Origin: Peribacillus glennii
Lineage (GTDB): Bacteria; Bacillota; Bacilli; Bacillales; DSM-1321
Assembly: GCF_003429105.1 (NCBI RefSeq)
Contig: NZ_QVTD01000004.1
Coordinates: 1 to 64,000 of the forward strand
Direction: 5' to 3'
Length of the DNA: 64,000 bases
Shown: positions 24,404 to 34,403 of the stretch, piece after piece
How positions within the stretch are numbered: position 1 is the stretch's first letter
How the letters are laid out: each line of letters starts with the position of its first letter
The notes under the pieces: model-generated
Database searches by the model: none
Told to the model about the DNA's origin: nothing
The model's input: only the letters and a program-made list of their open reading frames with translations
Translations under genes and position numbers: made by a program

Positions 24404-25147
24404 ATGCAGATCGACATTATTGGAGACATTCACGGATGCTTTGAAGAATTTATGGCACTTACCGAAAAACTGGGGTATATGTGGGACAGCGGCGTACCAG
24501 TACATCCTTCGGGCAGAATTCTGGCTTTTGTCGGTGACCTGACTGACAGGGGACCGTTCTCGCTTAAAGTAATTGACGCAGTGCATGAACTTGTTGTGCA
24601 GCAAAAACTAGCCCTGTATTCCCCTGGAAACCATTGCAATAAATTATACCGGTATCTACAGGGCAATAGAGTACAAGTAACCCACGGACTTGAAACGACA
24701 GTGGCCGAATTGGCAGCCCTGACAGCGCGCGAAGAAAAAAAAATCAAAAAAAAATTCATTGATCTTTATGAGCAGGCACCTCTTTACCAGATTGCCGACC
24801 AAGGAAACCTGATCATTGCCCATGCAGGCATCCGGGAGGACTACATTGGCAAGAATAACAATAAAGTGAAAACCTTTGTCCTGTACGGAGATATTACTGG
24901 CGCCAAACATCCTGATGGCACTCCTGTAAGGCTGGATTGGGCTGCACGTTATACAGGCAAAAGGTGGATTATCTATGGGCATACACCAGTAAAGGAAGCA
25001 CGTAAAGTAAACCGTACCTACAACATTGATACCGGGTGTGTGTTTGGAGGGAAATTGACAGCCCTCAGGTACCCGGAGATGGAACTGGTCGATGTTCCTT
25101 CTACCCTTCCCTATGTTCCGGAAAAATTCAGGACGGTGTTCGACTGA
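24404..25147 (+). CDS. prpE: bis(5'-nucleosyl)-tetraphosphatase PrpE
   Basis: A 247-residue metallophosphatase of the PPP type that hydrolyses diadenosine tetraphosphate; in B. subtilis PrpE affects spore germination. Metal-site motifs: [10 protein letters not shown] (6-15), GDLTDRGPF (about 46-54), [11 protein letters not shown] (about 76-86; canonical GNHE/GNHD changed to GNHCN as in PrpE), AHAGIRED and YGHTPVKEA. Start ATG 24404 follows AAAGGGTGGGAAAT; an earlier ATG at 24368 lacks a site. It diverges from mgtE. Confidence 0.93.
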   Translation: MQIDIIGDIHGCFEEFMALTEKLGYMWDSGVPVHPSGRILAFVGDLTDRGPFSLKVIDAVHELVVQQKLALYSPGNHCNKLYRYLQGNRVQVTHGLETTVAELAALTAREEKKIKKKFIDLYEQAPLYQIADQGNLIIAHAGIREDYIGKNNNKVKTFVLYGDITGAKHPDGTPVRLDWAARYTGKRWIIYGHTPVKEARKVNRTYNIDTGCVFGGKLTALRYPEMELVDVPSTLPYVPEKFRTVFD

Positions 25148-25173
25148 TAATGCTAAGCCTGTTTTTTCGCAAC

Positions 25174-25196
25174 TTGTCTGGTGCTGCACCGGACAA
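25174..25196. terminator. hairpin after prpE
   Basis: TTGTCTGGTG pairs with CACCGGACAA around CTG, 27 nt after the prpE stop. It lacks a T-run, so termination is only probable. A second stem CGCCGGT / ACCGGCG lies at 25352-25378 before the rluD-like stop. Confidence 0.45.
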
Positions 25197-25395
25197 AGTC
25201 TGAATTCCCTTGCTATGGCTCAATCAACTAACTAAAAGAGTAAATTTATAAAACAGGAACCGATCTTACTGTTACCCTACATATACTATGCAGAAAAGGA
25301 AGCAACAGCTACAGCTGTGCGCCAATGCAACTACTACTGAGATTAAGGTAGCGCCGGTCATGTTGGTTGATACCGGCGAATGTGGCTCCCAAAAA

Positions 25396-26310
25396 TCACC
25401 CCCTTTTCCCCAGGAGCTTGCGCATATCCTCCGGAAGCGGTTCCTCAAAAACCATCTGCTTGTTTAAAAAAGGATGAAAAAACTTCAAATTGCTGCAATG
25501 GAGTGCTTGTCTGGATATATCTTTTGTTGAGCCTCCATATAAATCATCCCCGGCCAGGGGAAAACCATAGTGTGATAAGTGGACGCGGATTTGATGGGTC
25601 CTCCCGGTTAAGAGCTGAAGGCTCATCAGGCTATAGCTTGACGATCTTCCGGTCACTTCGAAAAGCGTACAGGCATACTGTCCATCAGCCCTTACTTCCC
25701 TCTCGATGATGCTCGTTGGTTTTCTGCCGATAGGTTCTTCTATTTTCCCGGATCGTTCTTCAACGTACCCTTCAGCAATCGCAATGTATTTTCGTTTTAC
25801 CAGCCCTTGTTTCTGCTGCTCGCTTAATAGATGGTGAACATGGCTGTGCTTGGCGACCAATACGAGCCCTGAAGTATCCCGGTCCAGTCTTGTTACTACA
25901 TGAATGGTTGAAGGAAGCCCCTTGTCCCTGTAATACCATGCAAGAGCATTGGCCAGGCTGCCTGCCGGATGCTCCCTCGAAGGGATAGTACTCATGAACG
26001 GAGGTTTTGCCACTACAAGAATAAATTCATCTTCATATTTGATAGTTAGCGGAATCATTTCTGCGACAAGCCCGGAACTCGGTTCTTCCGGAGGAAAAAT
26101 CACTTGAATTCTGTCACCGCCCTTCAGGACATAGCGTACAGTTGCTTCCTTCTCGTTTACAAGGATCAGTCCACCGCCGAATTTGATGGCAGCCAAAGCC
26201 CTTCTGGAAATCTGGCGCTGCCGGATAAATTCTCTTAGAATCATACCGGACTCCCTTTCGGATGCCACCCAATGGAGTTTGAAGGCTTGCTTAAGTTCTT
26301 CATTTGGCAT
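25396..26310 (-). CDS. yjbO: RluD-family 23S rRNA pseudouridine synthase (YjbO)
   Basis: A 304-residue RNA pseudouridine synthase. An S4-like RNA-binding head (REFIRQRQISRRALAAIKFG, about 25-44) precedes the catalytic domain with VTRLDRDTSGLVLVAKHSH (about 131-149), whose Asp is the nucleophile, the KRKYIAIAEG block and LTGRTHQIRVHLSHYGFPLAG. It isomerises uridines, probably in 23S rRNA. The gene follows nadK with a 15-nt gap, as in B. subtilis yjbN-yjbO. Confidence 0.93.
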   Translation of the reverse strand: MPNEELKQAFKLHWVASERESGMILREFIRQRQISRRALAAIKFGGGLILVNEKEATVRYVLKGGDRIQVIFPPEEPSSGLVAEMIPLTIKYEDEFILVVAKPPFMSTIPSREHPAGSLANALAWYYRDKGLPSTIHVVTRLDRDTSGLVLVAKHSHVHHLLSEQQKQGLVKRKYIAIAEGYVEERSGKIEEPIGRKPTSIIEREVRADGQYACTLFEVTGRSSSYSLMSLQLLTGRTHQIRVHLSHYGFPLAGDDLYGGSTKDISRQALHCSNLKFFHPFLNKQMVFEEPLPEDMRKLLGKRG

Positions 26311-26325
26311 AAACTCGATAGCTCC

Positions 26326-27120
26326 CTAGTTTGCAATAAATGAATCGTGAACCCTTTTCCAAAAAGGGAATGGCCGGAACCTGGCAAATCGGATTTTCTC
26401 GTCAGCTACCCTGAACTGGATCGATTTCACATCTTCATGAAGCAAGGAAAGATGGTCAATGGTAATTTGAAAGTTTACATTATTCACTGGCTTCAGCATG
26501 CAGGTATGGTGTGCCGGCAATAAAAGAGGAGACCCGACCGTACGGAATACCCGGTTATTGATGGAAGCCATTTCAGCAAGCTGAATGGCATCGATGGCGG
26601 GATGGACAATGGCTCCGCCAAGCGCTTTATTGTATGCTGTGCTTCCGGATGGCGTTGATACACAGAGCCCGTCCCCGCGGAATGTTTCAAAGTGCTGCCC
26701 CCGTATTTCGACATCCATGACGAGCGTCCCCTCTACGCTCTTTATTGTTGACTCATTCAATGCCAGAAATCTGGATTCCCTGCCGCCGTGCCTATATCGG
26801 ATGATCACTTCCAAAAGCGGATATTCGACAACCTGGAACGGTGTTTTAGCAAGGGCAATGACCAGTTTTTCCATTTCATCAGGCGTCCAATCTGCGTAAA
26901 AACCCAGGTGGCCTGTATGCACACCGACAAAAGCAGTCCTGTCCAGCCGGTTTTTATAACGGTGAAAAGCATACAGCAGTGTGCCGTCCCCGCCTATTGA
27001 AACGACGATATCCGGCTGGTCTTCATCATACTCCAGGTTGAAGTCCTGAAGATATGTGCGCATTTTGTGCATCAACGTATTCGATTTAGCGTCTCCTTTA
27101 GAGGTGATAGCAAATTTCAT
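26326..27120 (-). CDS. nadK: NAD kinase
   Basis: A 264-residue enzyme that phosphorylates NAD to NADP. The ATP/NAD site [14 protein letters not shown] (about 47-60), LNESTIKS (about 119-126), the [18 protein letters not shown] block (about 144-161) and the [14 protein letters not shown] region are all intact. Start ATG 27120 ([10 protein letters not shown]) is that of the family; the open frame continues 51 codons upstream without similarity. Ribosome binding site GGATGGGACTT. Order relQ-nadK-yjbO as in B. subtilis. Confidence 0.96.
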   Translation of the reverse strand: MKFAITSKGDAKSNTLMHKMRTYLQDFNLEYDEDQPDIVVSIGGDGTLLYAFHRYKNRLDRTAFVGVHTGHLGFYADWTPDEMEKLVIALAKTPFQVVEYPLLEVIIRYRHGGRESRFLALNESTIKSVEGTLVMDVEIRGQHFETFRGDGLCVSTPSGSTAYNKALGGAIVHPAIDAIQLAEMASINNRVFRTVGSPLLLPAHHTCMLKPVNNVNFQITIDHLSLLHEDVKSIQFRVADEKIRFARFRPFPFWKRVHDSFIAN

Positions 27121-27196
27121 AAGTCCCATCCTATATAATAGATTTTTTGTTCCGAAAGGGCGGCAGACGCGCAAACATTCCTTCAAATCCAATTTC

Positions 27197-27820
27197 TTAT
27201 CGGTTTTCTTTCTTTCTTGAAAAGATACGCTGTGCCTCCTGGATTTCCAATCGAATCTTAGACATTTCTTCATCCAGCGAAAATGCGGCTTCAGCTGCCC
27301 TTTGAAGGCGGACCCGGATATCTTCCGGAAAATCGCCTTTATATTTATAATTTAGTGAATGTTCAATGGTAGCCCAAAAGTTCATCGATAGAGTCCGAAT
27401 TTGTATTTCTGCGAGTATCTTTTTTTCCCCGTTGATTGTCTGGACCGGATAGCGGATCACGACATGGTAGGAACGGTATCCGCTTGCTTTTTTCTGGGAA
27501 ATGTAGTTTCTTTCTTCGATAACTTCAAAGTCGTTTCTCTTACGAAGAAGCTCTACGACTTTTTTTATATCATCTACGAATTGGCACATCATCCTAAGGC
27601 CTGCAATGTCCTGCATTTCTGTTTCGAGCTTATCCAGGGGAATATTTCTGTCAGCCGCTTTATCGAGGATACTGACAATCGGCTTTACCCTTCCTGTCAC
27701 AAACTCGATTGGGGAGTGGACATGCTCCCGTTCAAATTGTGTCCTCATTCCCTTTAATTTTACCTTCAATTCTTCAACAGCCTGTTTATAAGGTGCTAAA
27801 AAATCATCCCAATGTTCCAA
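27197..27820 (-). CDS. relQ: small alarmone synthetase / GTP pyrophosphokinase RelQ (YjbM)
   Basis: A 207-residue (p)ppGpp synthetase. Synthetase motifs: [67 protein letters not shown] and the [15 protein letters not shown] helix. No hydrolase domain, as in RelQ/SAS1, which forms tetramers activated by pppGpp. The start is TTG 27820 (reading [13 protein letters not shown]) with CAGGGGTGG upstream; the ATG at 27850 is out of line with the family. The gene starts inside the end of yjbL's region (yjbL stop 27861). Confidence 0.92.
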   Translation of the reverse strand: MEHWDDFLAPYKQAVEELKVKLKGMRTQFEREHVHSPIEFVTGRVKPIVSILDKAADRNIPLDKLETEMQDIAGLRMMCQFVDDIKKVVELLRKRNDFEVIEERNYISQKKASGYRSYHVVIRYPVQTINGEKKILAEIQIRTLSMNFWATIEHSLNYKYKGDFPEDIRVRLQRAAEAAFSLDEEMSKIRLEIQEAQRIFSRKKENR

Positions 27821-27860
27821 TATTCGCCACCCCTGTTCCAAAACGCTCATCCCTGTCTGT

Positions 27861-28232
27861 CTATGAAAGAAAAACTTGCTCCACTCTTGAAACAAATTCT
27901 TCTCCGTAATTGCTGTTTCCCTGGATATTATCTATTAAATAAGCAAGTTCTTCATATATACCCTCCAATTCAATCTTATTATCCCGTTCAGAAAGAAAGG
28001 CAGGGATTTTATCCGCCATGGCTGCTTTCAGTTTTGGCCAGACAGCCTCAGGCAATGAAATATATGTATAGTCATCTTCATTTTCCATTATATAGATAAA
28101 AGAGGCCCCGTCCGAATCGACCAGCATTTGCCCTTTCGGGGTTAACCCGGCCACATCCGCGCCACTCGACGTTTTAAGAATAAGTTCTTCATTCATGATT
28201 TCAGTTTCTTGGATTGTTAATTTCTCTCTCAT
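27861..28232 (-). CDS. yjbL: UPF0738 protein YjbL
   Basis: A 123-residue acidic cytosolic protein with LILKTSSGADVAGLTPKGQM, FIYIMENEDDYTYISLPE and AYLIDNIQGNSNYGEEF, matching UPF0738 (YjbL), which has no known function. Start ATG 28232 follows TGGGAGGTTGAAGCT. It is first in the yjbL-relQ-nadK-yjbO run; the synteny with B. subtilis supports the name. Confidence 0.85.
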   Translation of the reverse strand: MREKLTIQETEIMNEELILKTSSGADVAGLTPKGQMLVDSDGASFIYIMENEDDYTYISLPEAVWPKLKAAMADKIPAFLSERDNKIELEGIYEELAYLIDNIQGNSNYGEEFVSRVEQVFLS

Positions 28233-28372
28233 AGCTTCAACCTCCCAGTTTTACGGTTATATTTTATCACAATGGAAGACTGATTCCTAAAAAATTCAAG
28301 TTTGCCCTCCAAAGAAAATGCAGGGATAATAGTGGAAAAGTATCTATAAAGGCCGCAGAAGGGATGTTCATT

Positions 28373-28957
28373 ATGGGACAGCATATTGAGATTGAATTCA
28401 AAAATTTACTGACATTTGGTGAATTTGAAAGAATGAAAAAATATTTCCACTTGGCTGAAGCAGATTTTGTAAGCCAACAGAACCATTATTTCGACACCCC
28501 GGATTTCGATTTAAAAAACCAGCAAGCAGCGCTTAGAATCCGACAAAGGAACGGAATATACGAACTTACCCTCAAACAGCCTGCCGAAATCGGACTGCTT
28601 GAGACCAACCTGGGTCTGGACGCAGCCCAGGCGGACGAAATTCTAAACGGAAACGGAACCGTGCTGCCAGACAGTGAAATCACAAGAGTTCTTCAATCCA
28701 TAAATATAAATCCTTCTCGGCTTCGATTGTTTGGTACCTTAAAAACCAGCCGGGCCGAATTCGAATATAAAAGCGGACTGCTTGTGCTGGACCACAGTTC
28801 TTATTTAAACCAAGAGGATTTTGAGGTAGAATATGAAGTGACCAAAAAAGATGAAGGACAGGCAATTTTTCTCAATTTGTTAAATACCCTTCAAATACCT
28901 GCCAGACAAACCGAAAATAAAATTAGGCGCTTTTTCCGAGCGAAATTCGGCAGGTAG
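28373..28957 (+). CDS. yjbK: CYTH domain protein YjbK
   Basis: A 194-residue CYTH (CyaB-thiamine triphosphatase) tunnel enzyme. The signature ExExK is HIEIEFKN at residues 4-11; basic and acidic tunnel residues lie in AALRIRQRNGIYELTLKQPA, LVLDHSSYLNQEDFEVEYEV and ENKIRRFFRAKFG. Homologues hydrolyse inorganic or organic triphosphates. Start ATG 28373 (MGQHIE) has GAAGGGATG upstream; the frame start at 28364 is too close. It diverges from yjbL and is not part of that transcript. Confidence 0.9.
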   Translation: MGQHIEIEFKNLLTFGEFERMKKYFHLAEADFVSQQNHYFDTPDFDLKNQQAALRIRQRNGIYELTLKQPAEIGLLETNLGLDAAQADEILNGNGTVLPDSEITRVLQSININPSRLRLFGTLKTSRAEFEYKSGLLVLDHSSYLNQEDFEVEYEVTKKDEGQAIFLNLLNTLQIPARQTENKIRRFFRAKFGR

Positions 28958-28994
28958 CAAAAGTAATAGATCGGTTGTTCGCATTTAATCATAA

Positions 28995-29132
28995 GGCTGA
29001 TTTATTGGGAATCAAGGTTTCACATGCCTTTCAGCACATCAAAATGGATGCTCGAACCACACATGACGGGGAGAAAGCAGCTTGTTCCCGGCTAAATTCA
29101 GTCGTAGATTAAATGAGCCAAAAATCAACAGG
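28995..29132. repeat. repeat family B, copy 1 (left end lost)
   Basis: Contains GGTTTCACATGCCTTTCAGCA and ends with AAATGAGCCAAAAATCAAC, which is identical to 34456-34474. The left TTTTTGGCTCA end is not recognisable here. Confidence 0.5.
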
Positions 29133-29215
29133 ATTCATTGACAATGCATAAACAGCAACTCAATTAACATAGCACCTTACTCCAAAAAATTGACATTCCA
29201 GAGGTGGAAATTAAG

Positions 29216-29896
29216 TTGAACATACAGGAAGTTAAATCGTTAATGGAACTTCAGGCCCTTCGTGGATTTACCGGTTCACAAAGCCCTGTCCAGGAAGAGT
29301 CAGGCAACCTTTTTCAGGAAATGCTGGATACAGCAATCGGGCTGGGGGAGGATAATGCTGTCTCACAAAAACTAGGGGGCCTTGTCGATATTCTAACCAA
29401 CAAAAACGTCCTCGAAAAAGTGCTGGACAGTAAGCTGGGAGAAAGCATTACGGACGTTTTGCCGATCAAGCTGGCAGATTCCATGTCTCCTGCACCCTTG
29501 CCAGCTAAAGATGATGTTCCTTCTGACATAGAACAGATCATTGAAAAGGCAGCTGGCCTTTATAACTTGCCGGCTAAACTGATAAAATCGGTAATCAAGC
29601 ATGAATCCAATTTCAACCCGGGTGCAACCAGCCACGCAGGTGCCACGGGCCTGATGCAGCTCATGCCTTCTACTGCGAGTGGACTTGGGGTAAAAAATAT
29701 TTTCGATCCGTTTGAAAATGTCATGGGAGGCAGCAAATATCTCCGGCAAATGCTGGACCGCTATGACGGTGATATAAGACTGGCCCTTGCAGCATATAAT
29801 GCAGGACCGGGAAATGTAGACAAGCATGGCGGAATCCCGCCGTTTAAAGAAACCCAGAACTATGTCCAGAAAATCATGGGTACGTATAACGGTTAA
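29216..29896 (+). CDS. cwlQ: lytic transglycosylase, SLT domain (YjbJ/CwlQ-like)
   Basis: A 226-residue protein. The first 105 residues are a low-similarity linker-like part; from about 106 the Slt domain follows: [20 protein letters not shown] (catalytic Glu in KHES), [36 protein letters not shown] and [12 protein letters not shown]. It cleaves the peptidoglycan glycan strand. Start TTG 29216 with AGAGGTGG and 8-nt spacing is preferred to an earlier GTG at 29204. No signal peptide is visible, as in YjbJ. Located between yjbK and yjbI as in B. subtilis. Confidence 0.87.
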   Translation: MNIQEVKSLMELQALRGFTGSQSPVQEESGNLFQEMLDTAIGLGEDNAVSQKLGGLVDILTNKNVLEKVLDSKLGESITDVLPIKLADSMSPAPLPAKDDVPSDIEQIIEKAAGLYNLPAKLIKSVIKHESNFNPGATSHAGATGLMQLMPSTASGLGVKNIFDPFENVMGGSKYLRQMLDRYDGDIRLALAAYNAGPGNVDKHGGIPPFKETQNYVQKIMGTYNG

Positions 29897-30132
29897 TCTG
29901 AAATGATACTGTCCCTTTGAGTAAATCATTAGGCTATCCCTATTAAACGGGAATAATGCTCCATGATTTCGAAAGAGACAGCTTTTTCCGCATTTTTTGA
30001 AAGCGGTTTCAATAACATTACTAAGAGAGACTTGCATGATTAGTCCCTGAATCGTTACAAGCGGAAAATTTGAGATATTACATGCCGATTGATAAAATAA
30101 GCATACATTACATTTTAAAAGGAGTAATCAGC

Positions 30133-30537
30133 ATGACAGAAGGTAACCCTACACCATACGAAGTAATTGGAGAAGGGCAGCTGCATAGGCTAATTGATTC
30201 CTTTTACTCTAAAGTGGGCAAACACCCCGAACTGCAACCGATTTTCCCTAACGATTTAACGGAGACTGCAAGAAAACAAAAGCAATTTATGACACAGTAT
30301 CTTGGCGGTCCTTCCCTATATACAAATGAACATGGGCACCCAATGCTTAGGGCGCGACATATTCCCTTTGAAGTCACACCGAGCCGCGCTGAGGCCTGGC
30401 TTGCATGCATGAGGGAGGCTATGGATGAAATTGAATTGGAAGGAGAATTTAGGGAATTTTTCTATCATCGTCTTAATCTGACTGCGCAACATATGATTAA
30501 CACACCTGAAAAAGACGGGAAAGGAGAAGGCATTTGA
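30133..30537 (+). CDS. yjbI: truncated haemoglobin YjbI
   Basis: A 134-residue group II truncated globin. [16 protein letters not shown] (helix B region), [42 protein letters not shown] (proximal His) and [13 protein letters not shown] with the group II Trp fit the family; it binds oxygen with high affinity. Start ATG 30133 follows AAAAGGAGTAATCAGC. The stop overlaps the yjbH start by 4 nt, so the two are coupled, as in B. subtilis where yjbIH is one operon. Confidence 0.93.
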   Translation: MTEGNPTPYEVIGEGQLHRLIDSFYSKVGKHPELQPIFPNDLTETARKQKQFMTQYLGGPSLYTNEHGHPMLRARHIPFEVTPSRAEAWLACMREAMDEIELEGEFREFFYHRLNLTAQHMINTPEKDGKGEGI

Positions 30538-31421
30538 GTTCTCAAAAACCGGTTTTCAATGTAACGGATTGGATTGGGTCGCAAGGCTTCTACGGTCCAG
30601 GCAAGAAGCCGATTGAAATCTATATGTTTGTAGACCCATTATGCCCTGAATGCTGGGGTCTTGAACCAATCTTAAAGAAACTGCAAATCGAATACGGCCA
30701 ATTATTCAGTTTAAGGCATGTGTTAAGCGGCAAATTATCTTCTCTCAATCGAGGGAATAGGAAGAATTACGAAAGCATGGCACAAGTCTGGGAGCGGACA
30801 GCCGGGCGTTCGGGAATGTCCTGCGACGGGAGCCTGTGGCTCGAAAATCCCATTTCATCCCCATACGGTGCATCTATTGCGATAAAAGCGGCCGAGCTGC
30901 AGGGCCGGAAGCAGGCAATCTGCTTTTTAAGAAAGCTTCAGGAATTCTTGTTCCTTGAAAAACAGGATATTTCCGATTTACAGATTTTGACCCAATGTGC
31001 CCGTGAAGTAGGCCTTGATGTCGAGGAATTTACTAAAGACATCACTTCCGAAAGTGCTGCCAGAGGTTTTCAGTGTGATTTGAAGATCACTTCGGAGATG
31101 GACGTAAACGAGATACCCACCCTTGTGTTCTTTAACCAAAACATCGAAGAAGAAGGCATTAAAGTCTCGGGATTTTATCCTTACGACGTATATGTACACA
31201 TACTCGATGATATGTTAAAAGGACTTCCAGAACCTGAAAGCCCCCCACCTCTCGAAACCTTTATGCAATCATTCAAGTTCGTGGCAACAAAAGAAATTGA
31301 AGTAGTTTATAATATGAACAAAAATGACGTTGAACGGGAAATGAAAAAGCTTGCATTACAGCAAGTTGTACAGAGAATGTCTGCTAAATACGGGACCTTT
31401 TGGAAGTATACAGGTAAATGA
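30534..31421 (+). CDS. spxH: Spx-degradation adaptor YjbH / SpxH
   Basis: A 295-residue DsbA-like thioredoxin-fold protein. The PLCPECWG motif near residue 36-43 is the conserved CxxC, followed by [14 protein letters not shown] second conserved part is [20 protein letters not shown]. YjbH binds Spx and delivers it to ClpXP; the Spx gene is 8 kb to the right. Start TTG 30534 overlaps the yjbI stop; AAAGGAGAAGG is upstream. A strong terminator directly follows. Confidence 0.93.
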   Translation: MSSQKPVFNVTDWIGSQGFYGPGKKPIEIYMFVDPLCPECWGLEPILKKLQIEYGQLFSLRHVLSGKLSSLNRGNRKNYESMAQVWERTAGRSGMSCDGSLWLENPISSPYGASIAIKAAELQGRKQAICFLRKLQEFLFLEKQDISDLQILTQCAREVGLDVEEFTKDITSESAARGFQCDLKITSEMDVNEIPTLVFFNQNIEEEGIKVSGFYPYDVYVHILDDMLKGLPEPESPPPLETFMQSFKFVATKEIEVVYNMNKNDVEREMKKLALQQVVQRMSAKYGTFWKYTGK

Positions 31422-31446
31422 CCTCCCTTGCACGGGGAGGTTTTTC
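31421..31446 (+). terminator. terminator of yjbIH
   Basis: ACCTCCC and GGGGAGGT pair, followed by TTTTTCTT, overlapping the last base of the yjbH stop. Confidence 0.9.
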
Positions 31447-31464
31447 TTATGATGGAACAAAGCG

Positions 31465-31500
31465 AAAAGCCCTGCAAATCGACGATATGCAAGGCTTTTC
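31465..31500. terminator. second hairpin downstream of yjbH
   Basis: AAAAGCCCTGCA pairs with TGCAAGGCTTTT (one mismatch) around an 11-nt loop. Symmetrical A/T ends would work for both strands. Confidence 0.6.
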
Positions 31501-31711
31501 TATTCATACGAACAAAGGGGATGGGAGAAATTTTTTCACGGTCAAACAAAAAGGGGTATATGTTTGCTTGTGAACAACTTCACTATTGTAATATAGCAAA
31601 AGACCTCAGCCTTTTTCAAGAGTTTGTATGTTATTTCACAATATTGTCATATTATCGGCATAAAGACTGTCGTTTCCGAATATAAATACCTAAAATGGGT
31701 CTGAGCCCAAA

Positions 31712-31888
31712 ATGGAGGTGGCCACATTCATTTCTTTTTGGTTGGTGCTGCTTGCGGCCGTGTTTTTTCTGCAGCTAATGGGATTGATGAAAGTCGTTCC
31801 TATTTATATTAGTTCACCAATATTATTTATTACGCTTTTTATCATCGTGTACAACATAAATGAGCGACACCGTTTTAAGGGATTTTAA
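31712..31888 (+). CDS. 58-residue membrane protein in the yizD position
   Basis: A small protein with two hydrophobic segments (about 6-24 and 32-48) and a basic tail ERHRFKGF. ATG 31712 lies inside a GGAGGTGG run, so the exact start is uncertain; an alternative start a few codons later (ATT) would match the binding site better. B. subtilis has the small gene yizD between pepF and yjbH, and position suggests equivalence. A strong terminator follows. Confidence 0.6.
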   Translation: MEVATFISFWLVLLAAVFFLQLMGLMKVVPIYISSPILFITLFIIVYNINERHRFKGF

Positions 31889-31980
31889 TCATTTAGTGGT
31901 GTTTGCTTTGTGCAGAAGCTCAGTCTGACCACAGGAGTCAGGAAAGTGGCACTTCAGCCGAAATCATGATAAAACTGAAA

Positions 31981-32018
31981 CCCAAGAATCCTGATAAATT
32001 ACGGATTCTTGGGTTTTT
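31981..32018. terminator. strong terminator
   Basis: CCCAAGAATCC pairs with GGATTCTTGGG around 11 nt and is followed by TTTTTAATTT. Confidence 0.88.
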
Positions 32019-32194
32019 AATTTGGTTGAGTTTTACTCGTTAAGGACTTTGCAGACAGCCCATTTCCCTGCATGATTTTCAGTTTTTGTTCTGTATCCTC
32101 CATGAAGGACATTTACCTTGATTTTGTCCAAATGAGTTTAACCATCCCTATTACTCAGCCAAAATCGCTGAGTGTTTTAGGAACCACTCGATCG

Positions 32195-32460
32195 AAATCT
32201 TTGGACATACATTAAAACGGCTTTCTTTTTCCAAATAACAAGCAGCACTGCTGTTACTGCTGCACCTATGAAAATAGCCAGGATATAACGCAGCTTATGT
32301 ATCGGCCCGTCCATATCTACGGCCATCATACGACAATAATGATTCCGAGCAGCAGTGCATTGGCGCCGGACAAGCCCTGCAGCTAGGACTTCAGCACCTT
32401 ATTGATTGTTGTTACCACATCATTGATGACGTATAACATAATCCAACCGGTTATCAAAAT
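32195..32460 (-). pseudogene. PTS fructose-type EIIC remnant
   Basis: On the minus strand one frame reads VINDVVTTINKVLKS and GANALLLGIIIVV; after a one-base shift the other reads MMAVDMDGPIHKLRYIL, then AIFIGAAVTAVLLVIWKK. Fructose-family EIIC transporters have a GxNAVLLGxIxGxMMAFDMGGPxNK block at this place. So about 85 residues of a decayed phosphotransferase permease survive between yizD and pepF; the rest is absent. Confidence 0.65.
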
Positions 32461-32523
32461 TCCGAACACCGGATACCGGATACAGCAATACCGGCTTTAG
32501 CCCTTCAAATCAAAACCATTAAA

Positions 32524-34338
32524 TTACGCTAATAACCCTTCGAGCTCGGACAGTTTTTCTTCAAATACCTTGAGCGCCGCCCTGATTGGTTCCGCCTCTG
32601 TCATATCGACGCCAGCTTTTTTGAGTACCTCAATAGGGTAATCGGAGCTTCCGGATTTTAAGAAGTCGATATACCGGTCCACCGCAGGCTGCCCTTCTTC
32701 AAGGATTTGTTTGCTTAACGCTGTGGCAGCGGATATCCCTGTCGCGTATTGATACACATAATAGTTGTAATAGAAATGTGGGATCCGTGACCATTCCAGA
32801 CCTATTTCTTCATCAATGACAATATCCGTCCCAAAGTATTTTTTGTTTAACTCATAATACTCATTTGTCAGCATTTCAGCCGTCAATGCTTCCCCATTTT
32901 GAGCTTTTGCATGGATTAGATGCTCAAACTCCGCAAACATAGTCTGGCGGAAAAGAGTGCCCCTAAATCCTTCCAAATAGTGGTTCAACAAGTAAATACG
33001 CTTCTTTTCATCATCAATCGTTTTTAACAGATAATCGTTTAACAAATTCTCATTGCAAGTGGAAGCCACCTCTGCCACAAAAATGGAATAGTTCCCATAA
33101 GGATAAGGCTGTGTTTGCCTTGTATAGTAGCTGTGTACCGAATGGCCAAATTCATGCGCAAGAGTGAACAGATTGTTAACATTATCCTGCCAGTTCATTA
33201 AAATATACGGGTTCGTACCATAGGCGCCGGAAGAATAAGCACCGCTGCGCTTGCCCTTGTTCTCATGCACATCGACCCAGCGATTTTCAAAGCCCTCCTT
33301 TAACACGTTCAGATAATCCTCGCCAAGCGGAGCAAGGCCTTTTAAGATCAATTCTTTCGCCTCTTCATAAGGAATCTCCATTTTTACTTCCTTCACCAAA
33401 GGTGTATAAAGATCGTACATATGAAGTTCTTCAAGCCCAAGCACTTTCTTTCGAAGGTCTACATACCTGTGAAGCAGATTCAGGTTTTCATTGACTGTAT
33501 TCACTAGGTTATCATACACGCTCTCGGGGATATTATTGCTGCTAAGAGCGGCATGACGTGCAGAATCGTATTTGCGGACTCTTGCATTGAAATTGTGATT
33601 CTTCACAATACCGGAAAGTGTGCTGGAAAAAGTGTTCTTAAATTGTCCATAAGTAGCGTACACCGCATTAAAGGCATCTTTGCGAACCCGGCGGTCTTCA
33701 CTTTCCAGAAAACGAATGTAACGGCCATGGGTAATTTCAATCTCATTGCCTTCCTCGTCCTTAATTGCCGGAAATACAAGGTCGGCATTATTTAACATAC
33801 CAAAAGTATTGCTTGATGCCTCCAGCACTTCCGATGCTTCTGCCAGCAATGCTTCCTGTTCCGCAGTAAGTACATGGGGCCGTTGTTTGTTGATTTCCTC
33901 CAGGGAATGTTCATAGAGTTTAAGTTCCTCTTTTTCCTCCAAGAATTGCTTTACCTTGCTTTCTTCAATCTCCAAAAGCTCTGGAACAATAAAAGAAAAG
34001 CTGCTTGCTGCCTGTGAATAAAGATTTTTGGCACGGTCGTCCATCCCTTGATAGAAGGAATTCGTGGTGTCCTGGTCATAACGCATGTGCGAATATGTAT
34101 AAACCCTTCCCAGCCTTTCAAAAACGTCATCCTGGAACTGAAGGGCAGCAAATAGTTTATCTGCGCTTTCCCCTAGGGATCCCCTAAAGGAATCTGCTTT
34201 GGCAAGATCCTCTTTAATCCCCTTCCATTCGCTTTCCCAGTCCTCCTCCGTCGCAAAAATATCTTCCAGCCTCCATGTATCTTCAGCCGATATTTCTTCT
34301 CTTGCAGGCAGCTTTTGAACGCCTGTATCCTGTGTCAT
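32524..34338 (-). CDS. pepF: oligoendopeptidase F
   Basis: A 604-residue zinc metallopeptidase (M3B) that cuts peptides of about 7-17 residues. The zinc site is LFTLAHEFGHSVHSYY with His395-Glu396 and His399, and the third ligand lies in the downstream FVAEVASTCNE (Glu). Start ATG 34338 (MTQDTGVQ) follows TTGGGAGGAATAATC; the frame start at 34368 has no site. It sits next to coiA as in B. subtilis. Over-expression there affects sporulation phosphorelay peptides, a link to the Opp importer nearby. Confidence 0.96.
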   Translation of the reverse strand: MTQDTGVQKLPAREEISAEDTWRLEDIFATEEDWESEWKGIKEDLAKADSFRGSLGESADKLFAALQFQDDVFERLGRVYTYSHMRYDQDTTNSFYQGMDDRAKNLYSQAASSFSFIVPELLEIEESKVKQFLEEKEELKLYEHSLEEINKQRPHVLTAEQEALLAEASEVLEASSNTFGMLNNADLVFPAIKDEEGNEIEITHGRYIRFLESEDRRVRKDAFNAVYATYGQFKNTFSSTLSGIVKNHNFNARVRKYDSARHAALSSNNIPESVYDNLVNTVNENLNLLHRYVDLRKKVLGLEELHMYDLYTPLVKEVKMEIPYEEAKELILKGLAPLGEDYLNVLKEGFENRWVDVHENKGKRSGAYSSGAYGTNPYILMNWQDNVNNLFTLAHEFGHSVHSYYTRQTQPYPYGNYSIFVAEVASTCNENLLNDYLLKTIDDEKKRIYLLNHYLEGFRGTLFRQTMFAEFEHLIHAKAQNGEALTAEMLTNEYYELNKKYFGTDIVIDEEIGLEWSRIPHFYYNYYVYQYATGISAATALSKQILEEGQPAVDRYIDFLKSGSSDYPIEVLKKAGVDMTEAEPIRAALKVFEEKLSELEGLLA

Positions 34339-34403
34339 GATTATTCCTCCCAAGAATTTTCTATACAAGTTGAATTTATCATTTTAAAGCCGTTAAACGC
34401 ATA

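Noticed and set aside
24430-25189. Long minus-strand frames opposite prpE
   Set aside because: Antisense to a gene with a complete set of metallophosphatase motifs; no start signals.
25265-25466. Plus frame starting near ATG 25286 behind prpE
   Set aside because: No ribosome binding site, low-complexity head and overlap with the end of the pseudouridine synthase gene.
29393-30037. 214-codon minus frame opposite the lytic transglycosylase
   Set aside because: No ribosome binding site, and the opposite strand encodes a clear Slt domain.
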